Below are positions 1-6,309 of a DNA stretch of 9,431 bases, piece by piece. The notes under the pieces are model-generated. The model made no database searches. It was given only the letters and a program-made list of their open reading frames with translations, and was not told the origin of the DNA. Source of the stretch: Candidatus Neomicrothrix sp. UBA825. GTDB taxonomy: Bacteria > Actinomycetota > Acidimicrobiia > Acidimicrobiales > UBA8592. The stretch covers positions 1 to 9,431 of the forward strand of contig DBHP01000028.1 of the NCBI GenBank assembly GCA_002295705.1, read 5' to 3'. Position 1 is the stretch's first letter; the number at the start of each line of letters is the position of its first letter. The translations under genes and the position numbers were made by a program.

Positions 1-2227
1 TCCTTGCCTCAGGTATCGCTCTGAACGTGACGTCCTGAAGCAAAGTCAGTTCGTCATAATCATAAAAGACAACACTTCCGTGTCTAGTAACACCAAAGTT
101 TTTGGTGAATAGATCACCAGGAAAAATATTAGCGGCGCATAAATCCTTGATTGCGTGACCGTAGTCAAGAGTTGCAGATAGTACAAAATTTTCTGGCATT
201 TCTTGAAGGTACAAGTCAAGTGGGTAGACTCGCCGTTCTGTATACAAGTGGTGAATGATCACATCAGTATCAGTAATTGTTATTGAACGAGAAGCCTCTA
301 AGGCCAACTCTTTGAGTAGCTGGTCACTAAACCTCTCACGAGGAAAGGCTAAGTCTTCAAATACTTGTGCATCCACCATTCTTCCAACACGGTCATGTGC
401 AAAAACCATTTTGTATTTGTCCATAACCTGTGCTCGCGTAATTTTCTTTGATGGAGGAAATGTGTCCTTAATGACCTTGAAGACCACACCAAAAGAAGGC
501 AGAGTGAAGACTGTCATTACCATCCCTGGTATCCCTCTGGCTGCTTCAAACCGATCCGTCGAGTTTGAGAGGTGCCTATAGATGGCTCTGAATAGGCTGG
601 TCTTTCCATGAGCACTATATCCAATAGCCGTATATAGCTCAGCTACGGGTTTGAGCGGGATGAGCGTTTTGATGAACGCTACTATTGCGCCCGGTTCTTT
701 GGTATTCACATGAAAATACGATCTAGTAAATCCAAAAATCCTACTGGTTAAGTTCTCTGTGAGTAAGACAGCATCACATACGACCCCGCTGTCAGTCGCA
801 CGAAGAGGAATTATAAGAGGAGAAACTCGGGTTAGGTATCGGATTCGGCCGACAAGATACGCTCCACGATTTCGGTAAAAGACCGGCTTAAGAACATCAA
901 TTTCTACGGGCATTGTAGCTTCCCAAGTCTCCGAAAGGTGTTTCTCTATTGCAAGGGCAATATTGGCTGAATCTCGCTGCAAATTCTGCCAATTCTGACC
1001 GAACTCGAACGCTTCTAACACAGCCTGTATCAGCTTTTCGGTGGTTGTTCGAAGCCGAAATGTAAGAACTTCCCCCTGGCCTGGGTCGACAACAGGAAGA
1101 GCGATTCCTCCAAACCACCTGAACTCAAGATCATCATCAAAGCCCACTAACGTAAACAACCGACGCGTTATGGAATTAAAAAACGTTTCTGCTAATTCAG
1201 AGTCTGATCTCCACGCAATAGCTTGCGCAAATATACGTCTTGCTGAAACCCATAGCTCTCTTTTTACGTTTTCTTCCAGATTCTCTAAAGCAGGATTAAT
1301 AACTTCAACGCATTGGTTAACGAGTTGCCGGTGCAGAAGAAGACGTATTTGAGAATTAATTTGATGCTGCGCAAATTCTTGTTTAGCAAAATTATCTTTA
1401 GCTCTTTGAGTGACGTCTAAAAAGTCTGAACGATATTGACTGAAGAACTTAGCGACCTGCTCAGCAATATCTTTAGCTGTTCTTTCAGCTTCCCCAAACT
1501 CTTGAATAGAAACAACGCCCTGAAAATTTTGGCTACGCGCTCTTCGACGTAGCCAACTAGGGGACAAAGCAGAAGGCATATCAACACCATGCTGTTTGAG
1601 CAGTTCGCTATCAGTAAGAATCTCTATAGTTGGTCCCGAGGCGACAACTTCTCCTTTGTCAAGAAGCACAGCAGTTTGACAGGTCTCAATGGCAACAGTT
1701 ATGTCTGCGGTGAATACAAGAAGTGCTTCCTCACGATTCGCCAACGCTTCAACCAGAGAATCGGCCGAACGAGCATCAAGCATTGATGATGGCGCATCAA
1801 GCACAAGGATTGGCGCTTTATTTTCCAATTGGGCTGCAAGCGCAACACGATATGATTCCCCGCCACTCAATCTTCCTATTCGGCGAAGAAGAATCTCCGT
1901 ATCCAGATTCACATTTGAAATTGTCTTCTTGGGATCTCCTCCGCAAATTGCTTGCAAGGCTGAGGCAACTGTTTCTTCACTATTAAAGCGTCGAAGGTCT
2001 GTCACTGTCCCTATATTTTCGGGATTACTACACACTCCGGAGATGACTCCGGAAGTGGGTGTGAGTCTTTGCGAAATTATTTTTGCAAGAGTGCTTTTCC
2101 CGCTTCCGTTTCCCCCGACCACTGCAATGCGGTCTCCTTGCGAAATCGTTAAATTGATGTCTCGTAAACCCAGTCCGTCCGGATGGTTATATGAAATATG
2201 TTCAAGACATAAAAGCGTTTCGCTCAC
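1..2227 (-). CDS. aceK: EcfA/CbiO-like degenerate ABC ATPase domain fused to isocitrate dehydrogenase kinase/phosphatase (AceK), 3' end cut by window edge
   Basis: A single uninterrupted minus-strand frame reads from GTG at 2227 to the window edge (742 codons, no stop reached). Residues 1-222 are an ABC ATPase resembling EcfA/CbiO: Walker A GGNGSGKST (38-46), signature LSGGE (120-124), Walker B strand ILVLD (140-144), SSMLD D-loop (147-151). The catalytic Glu is Ala145, the switch His is Ala174 and no Q-loop Gln is evident. From about residue 243 the protein is AceK, which in enterobacteria phosphorylates and dephosphorylates isocitrate dehydrogenase to divert carbon into the glyoxylate bypass. 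Seen here: AETFFNS (346-352), FYRNRGAYLVG, nucleotide loop ARGIPGM (563-569), Lys584 (E. coli K336), HDRVGRM with Asp619 (E. coli D371), NIFPGD (700-705), FGVTRHG, FYDYDE (721-726). By comparison with E. coli AceK (578 aa) about 85-90 residues lie beyond the edge. The frame was checked codon by codon across the junction (1499-1620). AceK identity is very sure; the role of the ABC part is inferred. Confidence 0.93.
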   Translation of the reverse strand, partial: MSETLLCLEHISYNHPDGLGLRDINLTISQGDRIAVVGGNGSGKSTLAKIISQRLTPTSGVISGVCSNPENIGTVTDLRRFNSEETVASALQAICGGDPKKTISNVNLDTEILLRRIGRLSGGESYRVALAAQLENKAPILVLDAPSSMLDARSADSLVEALANREEALLVFTADITVAIETCQTAVLLDKGEVVASGPTIEILTDSELLKQHGVDMPSALSPSWLRRRARSQNFQGVVSIQEFGEAERTAKDIAEQVAKFFSQYRSDFLDVTQRAKDNFAKQEFAQHQINSQIRLLLHRQLVNQCVEVINPALENLEENVKRELWVSARRIFAQAIAWRSDSELAETFFNSITRRLFTLVGFDDDLEFRWFGGIALPVVDPGQGEVLTFRLRTTTEKLIQAVLEAFEFGQNWQNLQRDSANIALAIEKHLSETWEATMPVEIDVLKPVFYRNRGAYLVGRIRYLTRVSPLIIPLRATDSGVVCDAVLLTENLTSRIFGFTRSYFHVNTKEPGAIVAFIKTLIPLKPVAELYTAIGYSAHGKTSLFRAIYRHLSNSTDRFEAARGIPGMVMTVFTLPSFGVVFKVIKDTFPPSKKITRAQVMDKYKMVFAHDRVGRMVDAQVFEDLAFPRERFSDQLLKELALEASRSITITDTDVIIHHLYTERRVYPLDLYLQEMPENFVLSATLDYGHAIKDLCAANIFPGDLFTKNFGVTRHGSVVFYDYDELTLLQDVTFRAIPEAR

Positions 2228-2281
2228 ATAGAAATACTGCCCGAATTTCCTCGGTTTAACAGCCACGGGAAGGTTTTTTCT

Positions 2282-2300
2282 TGAATTTAATGAAAATTCA
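2282..2300. repeat. Perfect inverted repeat TGAATTT-N5-AAATTCA, possible operator
   Basis: Seven-base arms (2282-2288 and 2294-2300) are separated by five bases. The repeat covers the candidate -10 box and part of the spacer of the promoter reading toward the fusion gene, a usual position for a repressor site. The arms are AT-rich, so chance occurrence is possible. No regulator gene is present in the window. Confidence 0.4.
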
Positions 2301-2314
2301 GTTACTTTTGTCAA
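2285..2314 (-). promoter_or_regulatory. Candidate sigma70-type promoter for the ABC-AceK fusion gene
   Basis: On the minus strand a perfect -35 box TTGACA (2314-2309) is followed after 18 nt by TTAAAT (2290-2285), which matches four of six -10 consensus bases. The predicted transcript start near 2278 would leave a leader of about 50 nt before the GTG at 2227. The box lies in the only gap between the fusion gene and the divergent transporter operon. Function is inferred from the consensus match alone. Confidence 0.45.
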
Positions 2315-2331
2315 CTTTATGATTAGTAACT
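2300..2331. repeat. Perfect inverted repeat AGTTACT-N18-AGTAACT flanking the -35 box
   Basis: Two 7-base arms (2300-2306 and 2325-2331) enclose the TTGACA -35 element of the minus-strand promoter. The arm centres are 25 bp apart, a little over two helical turns, so one dimeric regulator or two half-site proteins could bind on nearly the same face. It shares base 2300 with the adjacent TGAATTT/AAATTCA repeat. Operator function is inferred. Confidence 0.35.
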
Positions 2332-2385
2332 TGCACAATCAACCCAGCGATAGAAGACTAGGATCGTATTATCCAAATTGGAAAT

Positions 2386-2392
2386 GAGAGGG
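2386..2392 (+). promoter_or_regulatory. Ribosome binding site of the binding-protein gene
   Basis: GAGAGGG lies 7 nt upstream of the ATG at 2400 and fixes that start. Upstream, TATTAT (2367-2372) is the best -10-like hexamer for the plus strand, but no acceptable -35 sits at the correct distance, so the operon promoter is not located with confidence. Confidence 0.6.
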
Positions 2393-2399
2393 TTCCTGT

Positions 2400-4169
2400 A
2401 TGCACAGATCCAAGTTATTCAAATTGTTAATTGCCTTTTTGGCTTTAACTATGTTCGCAACTGCTTGTGGAGGAAGCGACGATGAAAGCTCATCATCATC
2501 TGATAGCTCATCAGCGTCTGAAGCTACTGCAAGTTCATCGGAAAGTAGCGCAAGCGAAGCTGCTGAAGAAGCTGAAGAGGCACCTGCTGAGGAAGAAGCA
2601 GAAGAAGAGGCTGAAGCTCCAATCGTTCAAGATCAAGAGGAAAGTGTCCTAGAACCAGTTTTTGGTGGAACACTCCGATGGGGACTTGAAGCAGAAGTTG
2701 ATGGAATCAACCCAACAGCATCTGCCCTGTCAGCTCCTGGACTCACAATGATGAATGCAGCCTTTGATACTTTGGCTGCATACGACGTAGATGGGAATAC
2801 AGTACCCCACCTAGCTGAATCATTCTCCGCCAGTGCAGACTGTAAAACATGGTCAATGAAACTCCGAGATGGCATAACCTTCCATGACGGAACACCACTA
2901 AATACCGAAGCGGTTTCTGTGAACTTCCTAGCGCAATATGGAGATCCACTGGTTGGATTAGCAGTTCGACCTTACTATTCTGCTGATGAGCCCATAACAA
3001 TCGTTGATGACCTAAACATGAATTTCAACCTTACAGATGCGAACTGCGGCTGGCCTTCAGCTCTCACTGGGCAACTTGGAGCAATAGGATCGCCGACATG
3101 GATTGCAGCTGCTCAGGATGATCCGACACTTGATCAGCAACCGGTCGGAACGGGACCTTTCATCTTTGAATCAAGAGTTCAAGACCAAGTAACAAGGTTT
3201 GTTAGAAATGCAAACTATTGGGGTGGAGATGTTTATCTTGATGCGGTTGAATTCTACCCGGTCACTGATGGAGATATCAGAACGAGCTTGCTCCTTGAAG
3301 GAGAACTGGATGCCCAAGCAACTACCAACGTTGAGTCAATCGCTTCGCTTGCTGAGAACGATTCCATCACACAAGTCCTTGATGACACCGGTGATGAATC
3401 TTTCCTCATGTTGAACTCTGCTCAACCACCGTTCAACGATATCCGAGCTAGGCAAGCTATAACACATGCGACACCTCGCGATAACTACAACACATTGATC
3501 AACCTTGATGTCACACGAAAAGCTGATCAGATGTTCACACCTGAGAGCCCATATTACAATCCTGATATTGTCCAATTGTCAGATCGCCCAGATCTAGCTG
3601 GACCGCTCGTAGACGCATACTGTTCAGATAACCCCAACAACTGCACAAGCGGAAAGATCAATATTGAGTACCAATATTCAGGACCATCTGTTGTGGGAGA
3701 ACGTATTGCAGATCTCCTATCCGAAGGTTGGGCTGACTTCTTCAACGTCACTGTACAGGTACTCCCTCAGGACTCTCACATCCAGGAAGCAGCCTTGGGC
3801 ATATACAATTCAATAGGTTGGAGACAATTTGGTGCTGTTGATCCTGGTATTGACAGAGTTTGGTTGCTCTGTAGAGCTATTGGTGGTATCTCACTGAACT
3901 GGCCCCGCTACTGTGACGAAGATCGAGATGCACTAATTCTTCAAGCAGATGCGGCCAAAACAGTCGCAGAAAAAGTACCGCTCTACCAGGAACTCTCCAA
4001 GATGATCAACGAAGAGTACCTATACGTCTTCTATCACCACACTCTATGGAGCCTAGCTCTCAGAGATGGCGTGGAGAACGTCTGTGGAGCAAAGACTCTT
4101 GAAGGCGTAAGCCTCCGCTGCCAAGTCAACGGACGCTCATTCTTCCAGTCAACATTTATAACTAACTAG
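2400..4169 (+). CDS. Peptide/nickel-type ABC transporter substrate-binding lipoprotein (SBP_bac_5 family)
   Basis: This 589-residue protein should be exported and anchored by lipid outside the membrane, where it captures a peptide-like solute for the permeases encoded downstream. A type II signal peptide is clear: positive MHRSK, a hydrophobic stretch (8-20) and a lipobox ending ATAC with Cys23 as the lipidated residue. Residues 24-84 are a low-complexity linker, Ser-rich then Glu/Ala-rich. The family fold starts near FGGTLRWG (88-95) and continues with VPHLAESF (135-142), the hallmark KLRDGITFHDGTPL (154-167), VGTGPF (249-254) and RNANYWGG (269-276). The mature part has eight further cysteines (148, 216, 408, 415, 491, 505, 562, 574), which could form disulfides, for example the close pairs 408/415 and 562/574. 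It is first in the importer operon and is separated from the permease genes by a strong hairpin. The family is sure; the exact substrate cannot be read from sequence. Confidence 0.93.
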   Translation: MHRSKLFKLLIAFLALTMFATACGGSDDESSSSSDSSSASEATASSSESSASEAAEEAEEAPAEEEAEEEAEAPIVQDQEESVLEPVFGGTLRWGLEAEVDGINPTASALSAPGLTMMNAAFDTLAAYDVDGNTVPHLAESFSASADCKTWSMKLRDGITFHDGTPLNTEAVSVNFLAQYGDPLVGLAVRPYYSADEPITIVDDLNMNFNLTDANCGWPSALTGQLGAIGSPTWIAAAQDDPTLDQQPVGTGPFIFESRVQDQVTRFVRNANYWGGDVYLDAVEFYPVTDGDIRTSLLLEGELDAQATTNVESIASLAENDSITQVLDDTGDESFLMLNSAQPPFNDIRARQAITHATPRDNYNTLINLDVTRKADQMFTPESPYYNPDIVQLSDRPDLAGPLVDAYCSDNPNNCTSGKINIEYQYSGPSVVGERIADLLSEGWADFFNVTVQVLPQDSHIQEAALGIYNSIGWRQFGAVDPGIDRVWLLCRAIGGISLNWPRYCDEDRDALILQADAAKTVAEKVPLYQELSKMINEEYLYVFYHHTLWSLALRDGVENVCGAKTLEGVSLRCQVNGRSFFQSTFITN

Positions 4170-4182
4170 AAGCGTTACTCCT

Positions 4183-4229
4183 AGAGACCCCAAGTGGTTG
4201 AATGAAAATTCTTGCCACTTGGGGTCTCT
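4183..4229 (+). terminator. Strong intra-operon hairpin (terminator, attenuator or mRNA stabiliser)
   Basis: A perfect 15-bp stem (4183-4197 with 4215-4229; arms AGAGACCCCAAGTGG and its complement) encloses a 17-nt loop. That loop contains a second small stem GAAT/ATTC closed by a GAAA tetraloop (4200-4211). The downstream tract TTCAATTTGTTG is only moderately U-rich. The hairpin begins 13 nt after the stop of the binding-protein gene. Such hairpins in peptide-importer operons commonly terminate part of the transcripts or protect the 3' end, so that binding protein exceeds permease. Confidence 0.8.
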
Positions 4230-4247
4230 TCAATTTGTTGGGATAAT
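4219..4247 (+). promoter_or_regulatory. Possible internal promoter before the permease genes
   Basis: GATAAT (4242-4247, five of six -10 consensus bases) has TTGGGG (4219-4224) 17 nt upstream as a weak -35. The -35 lies inside the right arm of the hairpin. If active, it would start transcripts near 4254, just before a 15-bp palindrome. The evidence is motif similarity only. Confidence 0.3.
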
Positions 4248-4256
4248 ATAACTACG

Positions 4257-4271
4257 CAACATCTGATGTTG
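4257..4271. repeat. 15-bp perfect palindrome CAACATC-T-GATGTTG
   Basis: The 7-base arms (4257-4263, 4265-4271) flank a single T. The palindrome ends 6 nt before AGGAG (4278-4282) and 30 nt before the permease GTG start. As DNA it has the form of an operator just downstream of the possible internal promoter. As RNA it could form a 6-bp stem with a CTG loop next to the ribosome binding region. Which applies is not decidable here. Confidence 0.45.
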
Positions 4272-4285
4272 ATTATTAGGAGAAT

Positions 4286-4292
4286 GGGGAAG
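4286..4292 (+). promoter_or_regulatory. Ribosome binding site of the permease B gene, deciding a GTG start
   Basis: GGGGAAG lies 8 nt upstream of GTG 4301. A better-looking AGGAG (4278-4282) is too far upstream (18 nt). The ATG at 4284 is out of frame and stops after 13 codons. An in-frame TAG at 4277 rules out any longer reading, so GTG 4301 is the first usable start and gives a typical DppB N-terminus (MPKPIRRLIG). Confidence 0.5.
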
Positions 4293-4300
4293 AAAAAGCA

Positions 4301-5314
4301 GTGCCAAAGCCAATCAGACGACTGATCGGCCTTCTCGGCCTTTTGACTATTGTTTCAATGGTCACGTTCGGCGCAATGAACTTTTTGGGAGACCCACTTT
4401 TCAATATTCTTGGACCAGTTGCTGCTGATGTTGATAACCCCGAGAGCCTGAAAGTCATCGAAGAAGCGAAAGCCCAATACCACTTGGATAAGTCACTTCC
4501 CGAGCGGTGGGCGCGTTGGGCTTGGGATTTTGTTAGAGGCGACTTCGGAGTCCAATTTAGTTCTTCCGGCCAGCCTCCAGTAAGTGACCTAATTAAGGAA
4601 AGACTGCCTCGAACACTTGAGCTAATGGCAGTAGCCCAAATCATTGCTGTTTCAATAGCTATACCGTGGTCGGTACTAGCAGCATCTAGAGCTAACAGAC
4701 GAACTGATAAAATCTCAACGATTACTGCTTTTGCGTTTGTTTCCATACCCAGCTTTGCCATGGCTGTAATTCTCTTCTATTTCTTTTCCGTTCAATGGGA
4801 CCTCCTTCCCGACACCTATACGGCGACAGATCCCTTTTGGGGTATAAGCCATGACCATCGACTTATTCAACTAATACTTCCCGGATTTACCCTTGGCCTT
4901 GGATCTGCGGCCGCTTATCAGCGACTCCTAAGAACCGACCTGATCACCACGCTTCAACAAGACTTCATCCTCATGGCAAAATCAAAGGGTGTATCAAAAA
5001 GAAGGGTCCTTTATTCCCATGCGCTCAGGCCTTCATTATTCTCGATGATCACATTGCTAGCAATAAACATCGGTTTCATGATTGGCGGCTCGCTTGTGGT
5101 AGAGCAGTTCTTCAGAATCCCCGGTATCGGTAGTGCTGTCGTCGAAGCTACGTTACGAGAGGACTTCCCAGTTGTCCTCGCAATTGTAATGATCGTTTCA
5201 GCCGGATTTATGGTATTCAACTACATAGCTGACTACCTTTACACACTCATTGACCCAAGAGTAAGGCATGAAGATACCAGTAAGCCAAGAAAAATTACAA
5301 GTATGGGCATGTAA
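4301..5314 (+). CDS. Dpp/Opp-type peptide ABC transporter permease, DppB-like
   Basis: This 337-residue inner-membrane protein forms half of the importer channel. The layout is that of DppB/OppB: a first membrane segment at about 8-29, a long extracytoplasmic loop (30-103) with the usual YHLDKSLPERW (60-70) and a DFGVQF segment (81-86), then five further hydrophobic segments at about 104-128, 139-163, 188-208, 249-272 and 290-313. The cytoplasmic EAA loop that docks onto the ATPases is seen at about 221-244 (MAKSKGVSKRR ... HALRP), and the C-terminus has the family ending YTLIDPRVR (314-322). The length is normal for the family. Translation starts at GTG. The gene follows the hairpin and palindrome and lies 2 nt before the second permease gene, so the two are probably translated together. 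Family assignment is firm; the substrate is undetermined. Confidence 0.93.
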   Translation: MPKPIRRLIGLLGLLTIVSMVTFGAMNFLGDPLFNILGPVAADVDNPESLKVIEEAKAQYHLDKSLPERWARWAWDFVRGDFGVQFSSSGQPPVSDLIKERLPRTLELMAVAQIIAVSIAIPWSVLAASRANRRTDKISTITAFAFVSIPSFAMAVILFYFFSVQWDLLPDTYTATDPFWGISHDHRLIQLILPGFTLGLGSAAAYQRLLRTDLITTLQQDFILMAKSKGVSKRRVLYSHALRPSLFSMITLLAINIGFMIGGSLVVEQFFRIPGIGSAVVEATLREDFPVVLAIVMIVSAGFMVFNYIADYLYTLIDPRVRHEDTSKPRKITSMGM

Positions 5315-5316
5315 TC

Positions 5317-6309
5317 ATGAACGAAGAACAAGAAATAAATGCTGACGAAGTCAAAAACGATTCACAAGCCTCAGAAGAAGAAACTAGCATCAGCGACTCG
5401 ACACAATTAGAAGTTTCAGAGTTCGCAGATAAAAAAACATTAGGATTTGGATTCTGGCTAGCGACGTTTTGGCTAGTGCTAATTTCTTTCCTTGCTGTGT
5501 TTTCTCCAATACTTCCATTCAAAGATGCCGATAAGAACTACATTGCATATGAACAAAAGGAAAATCCATTAACCGGTAAAGTTCAAGAGAGACCCGTTCA
5601 GCCCCCATACGCACCGAGCGGTGAACATTGGCTCGGAACTGACCAGGATGCGCGAGACATACTTAGTCGGACCATTGAAGGAGCGAGAATCTCGCTTGCG
5701 GTAGGCGCACTTACAGCACTATTTGGAATGGTGGTTGGTGGTACTCTGGGTATGATCGCTGGTTACTTCAAAGGCACTCTAGACAAAATCATCGGCGCTA
5801 TCTTTCTGGTAGTTTTGAGCTTCCCAGGTTTGATTCTCGCTATTCTAATTGTCGCCTTACTTGATCGATCTCTACTTACAATTTCCGTAACTCTAGGCAT
5901 CTTGGGCGTTTCCCCCATTGGAAGGCTTGCTCGCGCACAAACGCTCAGTTTCTCCGAGAGAGAATTTGTAATGGCTGCGGAAACTCTTGGTGCGAAAAAA
6001 TCCAGAATCTTAATAAAGGAACTTCTACCGAACGTGCTCATCCCAATGAGCACCCTTGCAATGCTGGTCATAGCTGTTGCGATCGTGAGTGAAGGAACAT
6101 TAGCCTTTCTAGGTTTATCTGTTCAAAACAGCGCCACATGGGGAAAGCTAATTTTGACGGGGTCAGGGTTATCAACACTAGAAAGTTCTCCATGGGTTGC
6201 TTTCGTGCCTATGGGATTCCTATTCCTGACTGTGGCCTCATTTAACTATTTAAGTGACCGAATCCGTGACTACTTTGATGTGAGGGATATTTTTGTTACA
6301 CGAGACTAG
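5317..6309 (+). CDS. Dpp/Opp-type peptide ABC transporter permease, DppC-like
   Basis: This 330-residue inner-membrane protein is the second channel subunit. It opens with a roughly 40-residue acidic, Ser/Glu-rich cytoplasmic tail, followed by a membrane segment at about 45-66. The DppC hallmark LGTDQDARDILSR (106-118) precedes the BPD_transp_1 core, with hydrophobic segments near 125-147, 157-182, 185-205, 243-265 and 293-312. The EAA loop is clear at 217-239 (MAAETLGAKKSR ... LLPN), and FLGLSVQ...TWG (264-275) is typical of the family. No good Shine-Dalgarno sequence precedes the ATG, which sits 2 nt after the stop of the upstream permease, so coupling is likely. Its last 17 nt overlap the next gene. 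Identity is firm. Confidence 0.93.
   Translation: MNEEQEINADEVKNDSQASEEETSISDSTQLEVSEFADKKTLGFGFWLATFWLVLISFLAVFSPILPFKDADKNYIAYEQKENPLTGKVQERPVQPPYAPSGEHWLGTDQDARDILSRTIEGARISLAVGALTALFGMVVGGTLGMIAGYFKGTLDKIIGAIFLVVLSFPGLILAILIVALLDRSLLTISVTLGILGVSPIGRLARAQTLSFSEREFVMAAETLGAKKSRILIKELLPNVLIPMSTLAMLVIAVAIVSEGTLAFLGLSVQNSATWGKLILTGSGLSTLESSPWVAFVPMGFLFLTVASFNYLSDRIRDYFDVRDIFVTRD
6282..6287 (+). promoter_or_regulatory. Ribosome binding site supporting a TTG start
   Basis: GAGGGA lies inside the end of the DppC-like gene, 5 nt before TTG 6293. An in-frame TGA at 6281 blocks any longer reading, and there is no in-frame ATG or GTG before the ATPase domain begins. TTG 6293 is therefore the best start for the DppD-like gene. 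Confidence 0.6.

Noticed and set aside
599..622. A Walker A-like GYSAHGKT (residues 536-543) inside the AceK part
   Set aside because: E. coli AceK has the related GCQKHAKT at the same place, before its real nucleotide loop, so this is a conserved AceK segment that happens to match the consensus and not a second P-loop.
1577..1579. A separate aceK gene starting at the internal ATG (residue 217), with the ABC ATPase as its own gene
   Set aside because: No stop codon separates the two parts, and residue 217 still lies in the C-terminal tail typical of EcfA ATPases. No ribosome binding site was recognised there.
1689..2231. A 180-codon plus-strand open frame opposite the ABC domain
   Set aside because: It lies wholly opposite the clearly homologous minus-strand ABC domain, and its translation shows no recognisable domain. 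It is a shadow frame.
2331..2372. A plus-strand promoter from TTGCAC (2331-2336) with TAGGAT (2359-2364) or TATTAT (2367-2372)
   Set aside because: The spacers would be 22 and 30 nt, far from 16-18, and at the correct spacing no -10-like hexamer is found.
4284..4325. A 13-codon ATG frame (MGKKKQCQSQSDD) just before and into the permease gene
   Set aside because: AGGAG is only 1 nt before its ATG, too close for initiation. It is more simply part of the leader, although a tiny leader peptide cannot be fully excluded.
4276..4761. A 161-codon minus-strand open frame opposite the DppB-like gene
   Set aside because: The plus strand codes for a full, well-matched permease here, and the antisense product has no family features.
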